From: Paenibacillus faecalis | GTDB taxonomy: Bacteria; Bacillota; Bacilli; Paenibacillales; Paenibacillaceae | NCBI RefSeq assembly: GCF_900289175.1 | Contig: NZ_LT985747.1 | Coordinates: forward strand, 968,104-1,032,103 | Direction of reading: 5' to 3' | DNA length: 64,000 bases | In this document: positions 54,410 to 63,146 of the stretch, piece after piece | Position numbering within the stretch: the first letter of the stretch is position 1 | How the letters are laid out: each line of letters starts with the position of its first letter | Program-made: the position numbers and the translations under genes | The notes under the pieces: model-generated | Told to the model about the DNA's origin: nothing | Databases searched by the model: none | Seen by the model: only the letters and a program-made list of their open reading frames with translations

Positions 54410-55804
54410 TTATGTCGGCATCACATCAATATCTTGATTCTGATCCTTATAAACGTCAGTATTCACTTCTTTCATCACTTTCCCCGTAACCAACCCTGCC
54501 GTTATAGAACCGTTGACATTAAGCGCGGTTCGCCCCATATCAATCAGCGGTTCAACCGAAATCAGAAGCCCTGCCAAAGCTACAGGCAGATTCATCGTGG
54601 ACAGCACAATCAAAGATGCAAATGTTGCTCCCCCACCTACTCCGGCAACGCCGAACGAGCCGATCATCACCACAACGATAAGGGTCAGTATAAATGACCA
54701 GTCAAGCGGATTAATGTCTACGGTTGGCGCAATCATGACCGCCAGCATGGCAGGATAGATGCCCGCGCAACCGTTCTGCCCCATGGTAGCACCCAGGGAA
54801 GCTGACAGATTCGCGATCCCTTCCTGAACGCCCAGTTTCTTGTTCTGGGTCTGTACATTCAGCGGAATAGATGCTGCGCTCGAACGGGATGTGAAAGCAA
54901 AGGTTAGAACAGGCAGCGCCTTTTTGAGATATGTCAACGGGTTAAATCCGAAGACGGCTAATACAATCAAATGGATAATAAACATGACGATCAGAGCCAC
55001 ATAAGATGCCAGAACAAAATCAACGAGATCCAGAATAACCCGAAGATCCGTTCCTGCTATCGTCTTGGCCATCAATGCCAGAATCCCATACGGTGTCAGC
55101 CTTAGGACCAAGGTTACAATCCGCATCACTACTGCATAAACTGCACGGACCATACCGCGGAACGTTTCCGCTTGCTCCGGATACTTCCGGTCGATCCCCA
55201 ACACAGCAACGCCAATGAAAGCGGAGAAGATGACAACCGCTATCGTGGACGATTTTCTCGCACCTGTCATATCAGCGAATGGATTTGAAGGAATAAATTC
55301 TAAAATTTGCTGCGGCAAGGTTTGGTCCTCCACCTCTCCCAGCCTTTCCTCTAACAGTGCGCCCTGCTCTTCTTCTGCCACACCGGCCTGAATATTCTCA
55401 GCCGACAGATCGAACGTCAGCGTCGTTACAATGCCGACAGATGCAGCCACCCCTGTGGTTAAAATCAGAACAGCAATAATAAGTCCGCTCATTTTCCCCA
55501 GATTGCGCCCGCCCTTAAGATTCATGATGGCAGAGATAATCGATACCATGATCAGCGGTATGACCATCATTTGCAACAGACGGACATAGCCGTACCCTAC
55601 CAGGTTAAACCACTGTGACGACTCTGCGATAACAGGTGAGTCAGCCGTAAATATGTACTGCAAAACTGCGCCAAAAAGCACACCGAGAGCGAGCCCGGCG
55701 AACACCCGCTTTGTAAAGGAATAATGTTTCTTTTGCATCCAATACAATATACCCATAAGCAAAAGTAATACAAGGACATTCACTAATATCCATAGTGTAT
55801 CCAT
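54410..55804 (-). CDS. tcyP: L-cystine/dicarboxylate-type symporter (TcyP-like)
   Basis: 464-residue DAACS-family sodium or proton symporter. Eight membrane segments and two re-entrant loops fit LGVLFGAVLQ, RLLQMMVIPLIMVSIISAIM (a family hallmark) and the serine-rich stretch FAFTSRSSAASIPLN; GQNGCAGIYPAML replaces the usual NMDGT motif, as in TcyP cystine carriers. Length and the insert of about 40 acidic residues after segment 3 (EEEQGALLEERLGEVED) fit TcyP. Single gene; GGAGGCATCAAGCGCG precedes the ATG. Confidence 0.88.
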   Translation of the reverse strand: MDTLWILVNVLVLLLLMGILYWMQKKHYSFTKRVFAGLALGVLFGAVLQYIFTADSPVIAESSQWFNLVGYGYVRLLQMMVIPLIMVSIISAIMNLKGGRNLGKMSGLIIAVLILTTGVAASVGIVTTLTFDLSAENIQAGVAEEEQGALLEERLGEVEDQTLPQQILEFIPSNPFADMTGARKSSTIAVVIFSAFIGVAVLGIDRKYPEQAETFRGMVRAVYAVVMRIVTLVLRLTPYGILALMAKTIAGTDLRVILDLVDFVLASYVALIVMFIIHLIVLAVFGFNPLTYLKKALPVLTFAFTSRSSAASIPLNVQTQNKKLGVQEGIANLSASLGATMGQNGCAGIYPAMLAVMIAPTVDINPLDWSFILTLIVVVMIGSFGVAGVGGGATFASLIVLSTMNLPVALAGLLISVEPLIDMGRTALNVNGSITAGLVTGKVMKEVNTDVYKDQNQDIDVMPT

Positions 55805-56004
55805 CGCGCTTGATGCCTCCTTTTCTTAATATGTAATACTACGTATTCATTTCCAAATACGAATGTACTTTAAACATTACCCTTTCAAATCCGATTCAAC
55901 ATCCATTTTAACAAAAGTTATGCATAATACATATAAAAAAGACGGCAGATCTCCGTCTTTTCATAGTAAATATTTTTCGTTTTTCCAGGTGCGATTCATC
56001 CAAT

Positions 56005-56787
56005 TCAGGATGGAGCATTGGCTGTAAGGAGGACCTGCGGAGCCCCGTTTTCGGGATGGCTGACAACAGATGGATTCACCCGGAAAACCTCCCGGATAAA
56101 GTCTTCCGTTAGTATGTCGGCCGGAGCTCCTTCTCCCGCAATCTTCCCATCCTGAAGCACCAACAGCCGGTCACAGAACTGAGCCGCCAAATTCAAATCA
56201 TGAAGCACGCTAACTACCGTTATACCGGTATCTTGACGCCATTTCGCAACCAAGTTCATAAATTGCAGCTGGTAATGGATATCCAGATACGTTGTCGGCT
56301 CATCAAGCAAAAGCAGCTCCGGTTCCTGAGCCATGACTTTACCAAGAGCAGCACGCTGGCGCTGTCCCCCGCTCAGCTGATCAAGCCGCCTCGATTCAAA
56401 GTCCTTCAGCTCCAGCTTATGGACGATATCATCAAGAAACGGCCCGAAGTCCTTTTTCTCCCGTCCAAGCCAGTCTTGAAACGGATAACGGCCCATTTCG
56501 AGCACCTCGCGTACCGTGAAATCAGTCGGGGCAAGTCCATCCTGTTGCAGCACTGCAATAGAGCGGGCAAGCTCCTTTCTGCCGTAGCTTGATATAGCTT
56601 TCCCGCGAAACTGCAGCTGCCCGGACGATGGCTTCTCCACTCCTGACACCAGATGAAGCAGTGTAGATTTTCCGCTTCCGTTCGGGCCGATGACACCCCA
56701 CCACTGCCCGGCGCTTACATTCCAGTCGATACCGGTTACCGCATTCACCCGATCATAGCGTTTGCTTACGTTGTGAAGTGTTATCAT
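56005..56787 (-). CDS. ABC importer ATPase, cobalamin/iron-complex type (BtuD-like)
   Basis: 260-residue ATPase: GPNGSGKSTLLHL (Walker A), LSGGQRQRAALGKVMA (signature), LLLLDEPTTYLD (Walker B) and HDLNLAAQFCDR. The ATG at 56787 overlaps the permease stop (ATGA) and follows GGGAGGGAAGCCG; the longer open frame to 56922 lies inside the permease gene. Together with the permease and binding protein behind a cobalamin riboswitch, it drives vitamin B12 uptake. Confidence 0.92.
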   Translation of the reverse strand: MITLHNVSKRYDRVNAVTGIDWNVSAGQWWGVIGPNGSGKSTLLHLVSGVEKPSSGQLQFRGKAISSYGRKELARSIAVLQQDGLAPTDFTVREVLEMGRYPFQDWLGREKKDFGPFLDDIVHKLELKDFESRRLDQLSGGQRQRAALGKVMAQEPELLLLDEPTTYLDIHYQLQFMNLVAKWRQDTGITVVSVLHDLNLAAQFCDRLLVLQDGKIAGEGAPADILTEDFIREVFRVNPSVVSHPENGAPQVLLTANAPS

Positions 56788-57830
56788 CGGCTTCCCTCCC
56801 TGCGCTGCTTTTTGTTTCGGTACAGCAAATAAGCAAAGAACGGGGCGCCCACAAACGCTGTCACAACACCGATCGGAATCTCGGAGGGTGACAACAAGGT
56901 TCGAGCAGCCGTATCGGACCAAACCATGAAGATCGCTCCGCCTAATGCCGATAATGGAATGATAATCCGGTAGTCCGAGCCGGTAATCAGTCGGATCATA
57001 TGAGGAACGACCAATCCCACAAAGCCGATCACGCCAGACACCGAAACAGCAGCCGCGGTTAGAAGAGTAGCAACCAATAGCACGCTGGTCTTCAGCCGAT
57101 CTACATGAAGTCCCATATGTGCCGCTTGACGCTCACCAAGTGACAACAAATTAAGGGTACGCGCCCGGCTCCATAAATATAAAAGTCCGGCAATAAAATA
57201 AGGCAAAAGAACGGCTACATAAGACCATCCTCTCATGCTTAAGCTTCCCATCGTCCAAAACAGAATATCGGTCAGCGTATCCCGTGACATAACCGTCAGG
57301 AAAGAAACGACCGCTCCTAAAAAAGACTGCATCACCACCCCTGACAGAATCAAGGAGTGAATCGGTATTTTTCCATGATCCCGCGCAAGAAGCAGTACGA
57401 CCCAGAGCGTCGCAGCTCCGGTGGTAAAAGCAACGATCGGCAGCGTCCATTCGCCTGCAAATGAATACTGCAATCCATAAAAAATCAAAATTGCTGCACC
57501 CAAAGATGAACCAGAGGATACTCCAAGGGTAAACGGATCGGCAAGCGGATTTCTAAGAACCCCTTGAAAAGCCGCACCTGCCACCGCAAAGGATGCGCCT
57601 ACCAGCATGCCTAGCAATATTCGGGGAAGACGCACCTGCATAATGATCTGCTCGGAAGAAACCTCCCAATCGGCAGTGATCAGGTCGCCTACCCAGGGCA
57701 ATCGATGAAGCAGCATAGCTCCAATATCCTTGACAGGTAAATGAACGGAGCCGATGCCAAGACTGACGACCAGCGTCAGCAATAAGATGAGTATTCCCGC
57801 CGTTCCATAACCTGCAAGCTTTTTACTCAT
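56784..57830 (-). CDS. ABC importer permease, FecCD/BtuC family
   Basis: 348 residues, about ten membrane segments. VRLPRILLGMLVGASFAVAG and GLVVPHMIRLITGSDYR, with the ATPase-coupling GLVVPH motif, mark the FecCD family. The start overlaps the binding protein stop by four bases. With the riboswitch it is best assigned to cobalamin. Confidence 0.92.
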   Translation of the reverse strand: MSKKLAGYGTAGILILLLTLVVSLGIGSVHLPVKDIGAMLLHRLPWVGDLITADWEVSSEQIIMQVRLPRILLGMLVGASFAVAGAAFQGVLRNPLADPFTLGVSSGSSLGAAILIFYGLQYSFAGEWTLPIVAFTTGAATLWVVLLLARDHGKIPIHSLILSGVVMQSFLGAVVSFLTVMSRDTLTDILFWTMGSLSMRGWSYVAVLLPYFIAGLLYLWSRARTLNLLSLGERQAAHMGLHVDRLKTSVLLVATLLTAAAVSVSGVIGFVGLVVPHMIRLITGSDYRIIIPLSALGGAIFMVWSDTAARTLLSPSEIPIGVVTAFVGAPFFAYLLYRNKKQRREGSR

Positions 57831-58828
57831 GGAGTCATCAATTCCGGATAAACCGCCTTGGCTACTTCAATCAATCCTTGCGTTACACGAGGTCCCGGCC
57901 GGCTGATCAAGTTGTCATCTACTTTCACAATCTTGTCGTTTTTCACCGCTTCGATCTGATCCCAGCCGCTGCGCTCTTTAATAATTTGATCCAACGTTTT
58001 TTGAGATTCATCTACAACATTTCCAGAATACAAAATCACATCCGGGTTTGCAGCGATGATGTTCTCTTCACTGATCTCGAACCAGCCTTCTTTGTCCGCA
58101 GCCACGTTGACTGCATTGCTCATATTCAGCATTTCATCCAAATACGTACCTTTACCTACGGTCCAACCTGGTGAAAACTCTACATATACTTTTTTCTTTT
58201 CCTCATCTTTTACGGATTTGACCGCTTCCTTCACCAGGTCAATATCCTTCTGCATTTGATCAACAATGCCTTGAGCTTCAGCCTGACGATCCGTAATTTC
58301 TCCAACAACCTTGATGCTGTCCATCACTTCAGAAATCGTCTTCGGATCAATCACGAAAAGTTTGATATCAAGGTCACGCAGCTTCTGTACGTTCTGTTCA
58401 TTCATCGCCGCTGTGAATACAACATCTGCCTCTGAAGCAACGATCGCCTCAACATCCATTTCATATCCGCCCATCTTCGGTTTGGACTTGGCTGCCTCCG
58501 GATAGTCGTCTACTTCAGATACCCCCACAATTTCTTCATCCAGGCCAAGTGCGAACAGCTTTTCCGTTTCAGAAGGAGACAATGAGACAATTTTTTCCGG
58601 AGCTTTATCAAATGTCATCTCCTCGCCGGTAGCATCCGTTAACGTTAACGGATATACGGTTTTGGCAGAATCATCAGCAGGTGCTTCCGCTTTCTCCTCT
58701 TGTTCAGCCGCCGGAGCCGGTTCAGGTGTCGCCTCTTTGGCCGCTTCTTCTCCCCCGCAAGAAGTCAACGCCAGCACAAGCATGAGTGCAGCCAGCATCA
58801 GAGACCAAGACTTCCATATTTTCTTCAT
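57827..58828 (-). CDS. Cobalamin-type substrate-binding lipoprotein (BtuF-like)
   Basis: 333 residues. Lipoprotein signal LMLVLALTSC with the lipidated Cys at about 24, then a Glu/Ala/Pro linker and the PBP fold: PEKIVSLSPSETEKLFALGL (N lobe) and DVILYSGNVVDESQK, ISRPGPRVTQGLIEVAKAVY (C lobe). The start at 58828 follows TTAAGGAGAGAGAATCG. Cobalamin and iron-siderophore binders look alike; the riboswitch decides for B12. Confidence 0.9.
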   Translation of the reverse strand: MKKIWKSWSLMLAALMLVLALTSCGGEEAAKEATPEPAPAAEQEEKAEAPADDSAKTVYPLTLTDATGEEMTFDKAPEKIVSLSPSETEKLFALGLDEEIVGVSEVDDYPEAAKSKPKMGGYEMDVEAIVASEADVVFTAAMNEQNVQKLRDLDIKLFVIDPKTISEVMDSIKVVGEITDRQAEAQGIVDQMQKDIDLVKEAVKSVKDEEKKKVYVEFSPGWTVGKGTYLDEMLNMSNAVNVAADKEGWFEISEENIIAANPDVILYSGNVVDESQKTLDQIIKERSGWDQIEAVKNDKIVKVDDNLISRPGPRVTQGLIEVAKAVYPELMTP

Positions 58829-58962
58829 CGATTCTCTCTCCTTAATAAACCCCTTTTTTAAGAATACTAGCTTGTCTGAAGTACTCAATAATCCTGATTA
58901 CTGACGAAGTAATCTGCTTCACAAAACAAGGCTGATCGTCCTTTTCATAGAACAATATTAAA

Positions 58963-58999
58963 AAGCCCCTGATCTCTTCGCATAAGAATCAGGAGCTAC
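58963..58999 (-). terminator. Expression-platform terminator of the cobalamin riboswitch
   Basis: AGC(T)CCTGATTCTTATG pairs with the GAGATCAGG(G)GCT arm and runs into TTTTTAATATT. It lies between riboswitch and btuF, so it is the likely off switch. Confidence 0.75.
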
Positions 59000-59104
59000 G
59001 TTTCGGTAGTAATGAACCTTTATTCATCGAATAAGGGGAAGGAGTGCTGTATAAAGCAGCTTACCCTTAGCAGGTTCGCCAAACGTAATCCTCTCCTCGA
59101 AGGA

Positions 59105-59310
59105 CCGTCAGTCAGTTACGCGGGCAGGTCTCCTGACTTACAGGTTAAATGATACTTCCGCCTTCCCAGCCTGAATAGCAGGCCAGTGGCTAGAATGGAA
59201 GTCTCCCTGTTTCACAGTGGCGGGACCGCGCCGGATTTGCACCGGCTTCCCTTTTAACCCGGGAACAGCATATCATTCACTGCTTTCCCAGGACCTCGCG
59301 GGTTATTGAA
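59105..59310 (-). ncRNA. Cobalamin (adenosylcobalamin) riboswitch
   Basis: The minus strand shows the aptamer core: GGGAAGCCGGTGCAAATCCG, then GCGCGGTCCCGCCACTGTGA, the long P7-type arm, and the B12 box AAGTCAGGAGACCTGCC at 59123-59139. When B12 is plentiful, the terminator at 58963-58999 should form and stop the btu genes. Confidence 0.95.
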
Positions 59311-59344
59311 TATTCTATTTGACAAGCTTGCCTCTCTGTTGACG

Positions 59345-59373
59345 ATTATATGAGATTTCCTCTCAGGTTACAA
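59345..59373 (-). promoter_or_regulatory. Promoter of the cobalamin uptake operon
   Basis: TTGTAA (59368-59373), 17-base spacer and perfect TATAAT (59345-59350), 30-40 bases before the aptamer. Confidence 0.8.
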
Positions 59374-59403
59374 CCTATTTTCATAGACTGCCCTGCCCCT
59401 TGG

Positions 59404-60561
59404 CTACCTTAACAGCGGCTGAAGAGCATTGTACTGCTGCATAATTTCGTTCATGACGGGGTGCGCTGCCGGAAACCCGGTATATTTGATAGCCGTCTCC
59501 AAGACGCCAGACTCGCGGACCGAGCTCAGCAGCTCGATGCTTTCCGGATCACCCGGTTCGTTAAATAGAAGTGCAGTCGCTATCGACTTGGCCAAAGCCG
59601 TGTAAGAAAGATTCAGCTCACAGGCCTGCACGGCGGGCAAGACCAAACGTTCGCCTGGTGAAATTTTACGGATCGGCGAGCGGCCGACGCGAGATACCTC
59701 ATCGGCCAGTGACGGGTTACGAAGGCGTCCGAGAATCGTTTGAATATACTCCTGATGTTCTTTCCAATCAAAGCCGTGCTTGCTTACTAGCAGTGCTCCG
59801 GTCTCTTCCAGCACAGCAGCCACATGCTCTGCGACATCGCTGTCGTTTATGGCCTCTTGGATCGTATCGAAGCCTTTCAGAAATCCCATGTAGGCCGCCG
59901 AGCAGTGCCCGGTATTCACCGTAAACAGCTTCCGCTCAATATAAGGCTCTAGATGCTCTACATAATTCACGCCTTCCACGGGCACATAATCGTCAAACAT
60001 CTGTGAACGGTCCACAGCCCACTCATAGAAAGGCTCCACGACCACCTTTAACGGGTCCTCATGCTGCTGTAACGGCACGATCCGGTCCACAGCGGCATCC
60101 GGAAAGGCCACGCATTGTTCCGCGAGAAGGCGGGTATCCTTCTCAATCTGGTCATACACATGCCCTTTGAGGCGGGTGCTGCCTCCGATGGCATTTTCGC
60201 AGGCGATCACATGAAGCTTGGAGCCGCCTGCTTTCAGCCGCATGGACAATCCCTCCGCAATCGTGCCTGCAATATGTTTCAATATATCCACTCCGACGGC
60301 AGTCGTTACGAGATCCGCCCCCGCCACTGCCCGGGCAGCAGCGGCGGGGTCTGTCGCACTGTTGATGGCTGAGACGCCCCTGACCGTGAAGGTCTCCCCA
60401 CTTTTACTGGCCACCTCAACCGGATACTCTCCGCGCGCCTGAAGAGCGGCTACCACATCTTGGTTTACATCGATGAAACAAACCTCATACCCTGCCTTCG
60501 AGAGCATCAGCCCGATAAAGCCGCGTCCGATGTTCCCCGCACCGAAATGAACCGCCTTCAT
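59404..60561 (-). CDS. mtlD: Mannitol-1-phosphate 5-dehydrogenase
   Basis: 385-residue NAD-dependent enzyme that turns mannitol-1-P into fructose-6-P. MKAVHFGAGNIGRGFIG is the NAD loop; the catalytic Lys region is NTGHCSAAYMGFLKG (K-x5-N-x2-H variant of the family). The ATG overlaps the mtlF stop by four bases. It is the last gene of the mannitol operon. Confidence 0.96.
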   Translation of the reverse strand: MKAVHFGAGNIGRGFIGLMLSKAGYEVCFIDVNQDVVAALQARGEYPVEVASKSGETFTVRGVSAINSATDPAAAARAVAGADLVTTAVGVDILKHIAGTIAEGLSMRLKAGGSKLHVIACENAIGGSTRLKGHVYDQIEKDTRLLAEQCVAFPDAAVDRIVPLQQHEDPLKVVVEPFYEWAVDRSQMFDDYVPVEGVNYVEHLEPYIERKLFTVNTGHCSAAYMGFLKGFDTIQEAINDSDVAEHVAAVLEETGALLVSKHGFDWKEHQEYIQTILGRLRNPSLADEVSRVGRSPIRKISPGERLVLPAVQACELNLSYTALAKSIATALLFNEPGDPESIELLSSVRESGVLETAIKYTGFPAAHPVMNEIMQQYNALQPLLR

Positions 60562-60995
60562 GTCTGTAATCCTCCCTCGAATATAGCCAGTATTTCCTCT
60601 TCCGTCGATGCGTTCATGACACGCTCAATACTTTCGTCCTCTGTAAAGATCATCGCAACATTCGTCAATATTTCCATATGATCTCCACCTGCTGCAGCAA
60701 TTCCGATGACTACAAATGCCGGCTCATCGCCTCCAAAGTCAACCCCCTCCAGAAAGCGAACGATGGACAGGCCCGTGGAGAGCACCATGCTCTTTGCTTC
60801 CTTCGTTCCATGCGGTATCGCCAATCCGCCTCCCATATAAGTTGAAACCATTTCTTCCCGCTCCTGCATTTTCTCCACATAACCCTCCTCAACATGCCCC
60901 GCTTGAACAAGAAGGCTTCCCGCCAGTTTAATCGCTTCGGACTTGTCGCTAGCTGTGCCGTTCAGGATGACTTTATCTTTAGACAGTATGTTCAT
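60558..60995 (-). CDS. mtlF: Mannitol-specific PTS enzyme IIA
   Basis: 145-residue EIIA that passes phosphate from HPr to EIIB. The phospho-His is in GGGLAIPHGTKEAK, about residue 63. Four-base overlap with mtlD; 25 bases after mtlR. GAGGAGAACGAA precedes the ATG. Confidence 0.95.
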   Translation of the reverse strand: MNILSKDKVILNGTASDKSEAIKLAGSLLVQAGHVEEGYVEKMQEREEMVSTYMGGGLAIPHGTKEAKSMVLSTGLSIVRFLEGVDFGGDEPAFVVIGIAAAGGDHMEILTNVAMIFTEDESIERVMNASTEEEILAIFEGGLQT

Positions 60996-61020
60996 TTCGT
61001 TCTCCTCTTCCTTATATTGG

Positions 61021-63090
61021 TTAGTGAGTCATTGGTAAGTGAATATGAAAATAATGCTGTAGTTCTTCCGCCAAGTAAGACCGGATTTCTTCCTCTGCAC
61101 CTCTGTCCATCAGATCGATCAGTTCCGTTCTCAGCAGCATGGCACTAATCTCGCTGAGCACCTCCAGACTTTCGCGAGGTAGCTCTTTGGGGGCCAGCAT
61201 AAGCAAGATGGCAGAAGCTCGCGCTTCATCAGCAAGAGATACAGCATTGCGAAGTCTGAATAAATGGAGTAACGGCTGGGGAATCAGCCGACTGCGTGTG
61301 TGAAACAATGCCAGCGATGTGTCGGGAATAAGCTGGCTGCCCATCCGCTCCCGCTCAAGCAGCCTGGCGATAATTGTCTCCGGATCGCTGACCCCTCCAT
61401 TTCGACTGACAATGCCTATCATCTGTTTAAGAACCCCTTCCAGGCTGCCATCATTGTCCACATCGTTTACCTGAAATCTATCCAAGAGAGACACAATCTC
61501 ATTCATCAAGGCAGCCCGAATGCGAAGCGACTCCATCGACGGGGCTGTCCTGGCTTCCGCCAATTCCCGCATCGTACTGTCTGCTTCTGAAGTTTTCGGG
61601 GTTAATATCGTATTCTGGATATATTTCAGCAGCTTCTCGATATCTTCGGAAGTCAGCAGCGGACTGAGCTTCACATATTGATCCTCTGCCAGAGGCAGAT
61701 TAATTGTAGATATGATCAGATCGTAATCGGACGCGGAAAGACGGGTTGCCTCATACCAGGACACATTGCCAAGCACTTCAATTTGCGGCACCTCCTTCGC
61801 CAGCCGTATGCCCAGCAGCCTTGAAGAGCTTAGTCCGCTGGAGCACACCAGAATCGCCCGGACATTTCGGCTCAACTGCTGAAGGCGTTCAATGGATGCC
61901 CCGAAATGCATGACCAAAAAGCCGATCTCCTCATCCGGAACATCAAGATCCCGGATAATCTCGTCTACGGATTCCCGAACCATCCGGAAAAGATCCTCAT
62001 AATCCTTCCTGATTGCTCCAAGAAGTGGATTGCGGATTCGTGCCCCTTCCCTGATCCGCTTCATCGCAGCTCCCATATGCTCCAACAGCCCCTCACGGAG
62101 CGACCGGTCCTCTGGAAACGGCATGCCTGTAAGCTTCATCAAGCGTTCGATCAGCTTCCGCACATTTTCGGCCATTTCCATATCCGTAAGCACCAGCTCG
62201 GAATGAGCTGAAGCAGCAGCCGCCCTGTCGAACAGTGAAGTGACATACCGAATTTCATCCTCCGTAAACGAGATCTGAAGTTTCGCTTCAAGCCGGCCGG
62301 TAAACACCCTGATCTCCTCGCTTGCCGGATACCGGGCATGCATACTGCCAGCCTTGATTCTAAGCCCCTGCCTGATTCGTTTCACCGTGACGGACAAATC
62401 TATCAGCAGATGGGTGTATGCGGCTTCGTTCAGCTCACTCGTCCTGGCCCAGTCCATATCCCATAATGTCTTCTCCACATCCAGCAAAACAGACTTGCTG
62501 ATCATGGCCAGAAGACGGGCAACCACCGGATTGGTTTGATAAGTCTCGTTCTTGCCGACCAGATTCGAATAATCCAAATGTTCGATCGCTAACTGTCCGA
62601 TCGCGTTCCGTTTATCGGCTTCTTCGCCTTCAATCTCCACGCCATACCCCCGACGCCGGATCAGCTCCAGATTGAAGCGCTTCACCCATAACTCCAGCTC
62701 ATCCAAGTCGTTGCTGATGGTAGCTTCCGTCACTTTCAGACTGTGTGCGAGGGCAAACAGTTTAACAGGCTCCTCCGCATCCAGCAGATCACAAAGAACG
62801 AATACCCCTCGCTCCTCACCCGAGAAATCCGAGGGCTTGTCGGACAGGAGCCGGTTCCGGAAAGTGGCTATTTCCTCATCATCCGCTCCCTCAATCCAAA
62901 TCCCGGTTCCCGATTTTTTGTAAACATATAGTCCATAGGCATCCAGCTTCTTCTCGATTTCTTCCATTTCACGGTGAATTGTCCGTACACTGACACCAAC
63001 CTCGGCCGCAATTTCGGCAGCCGTCATGCCTTCCCTCCGGTCGAGCAATAACAGAACAATTTGACGCTGGCGGGCTGTAATTTGTCTCAT
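61021..63090 (-). CDS. mtlR: PRD-containing activator of the mannitol operon
   Basis: 689 residues: two N-terminal helix-turn-helix parts (~1-160; GMTAAEIAAEVGVSVRTIHR), two PTS regulation domains (~190-400; histidines in THLLIDLSVTVKR and IGFLVMHFGASIER), a GatB-like EIIB domain (Cys in ILVCSSGLSSSRLLG, ~418) and a mannitol-type EIIA domain (His in LALFHTRSR, ~590). It is controlled by phosphorylation from HPr and the mannitol PTS. It is within the operon, as in Geobacillus. Confidence 0.93.
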   Translation of the reverse strand: MRQITARQRQIVLLLLDRREGMTAAEIAAEVGVSVRTIHREMEEIEKKLDAYGLYVYKKSGTGIWIEGADDEEIATFRNRLLSDKPSDFSGEERGVFVLCDLLDAEEPVKLFALAHSLKVTEATISNDLDELELWVKRFNLELIRRRGYGVEIEGEEADKRNAIGQLAIEHLDYSNLVGKNETYQTNPVVARLLAMISKSVLLDVEKTLWDMDWARTSELNEAAYTHLLIDLSVTVKRIRQGLRIKAGSMHARYPASEEIRVFTGRLEAKLQISFTEDEIRYVTSLFDRAAAASAHSELVLTDMEMAENVRKLIERLMKLTGMPFPEDRSLREGLLEHMGAAMKRIREGARIRNPLLGAIRKDYEDLFRMVRESVDEIIRDLDVPDEEIGFLVMHFGASIERLQQLSRNVRAILVCSSGLSSSRLLGIRLAKEVPQIEVLGNVSWYEATRLSASDYDLIISTINLPLAEDQYVKLSPLLTSEDIEKLLKYIQNTILTPKTSEADSTMRELAEARTAPSMESLRIRAALMNEIVSLLDRFQVNDVDNDGSLEGVLKQMIGIVSRNGGVSDPETIIARLLERERMGSQLIPDTSLALFHTRSRLIPQPLLHLFRLRNAVSLADEARASAILLMLAPKELPRESLEVLSEISAMLLRTELIDLMDRGAEEEIRSYLAEELQHYFHIHLPMTH

Positions 63091-63146
63091 GGCGGCTCCT
63101 TTCTTTAGAAATGACAGACCAAGCGTGTCTTGAAATTGCAGTGAAA

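Noticed and set aside
56787..56922. Extended N-terminus of the BtuD-like ATPase
   Set aside because: It lies inside the permease gene, and the ATGA overlap start has the ribosome site.
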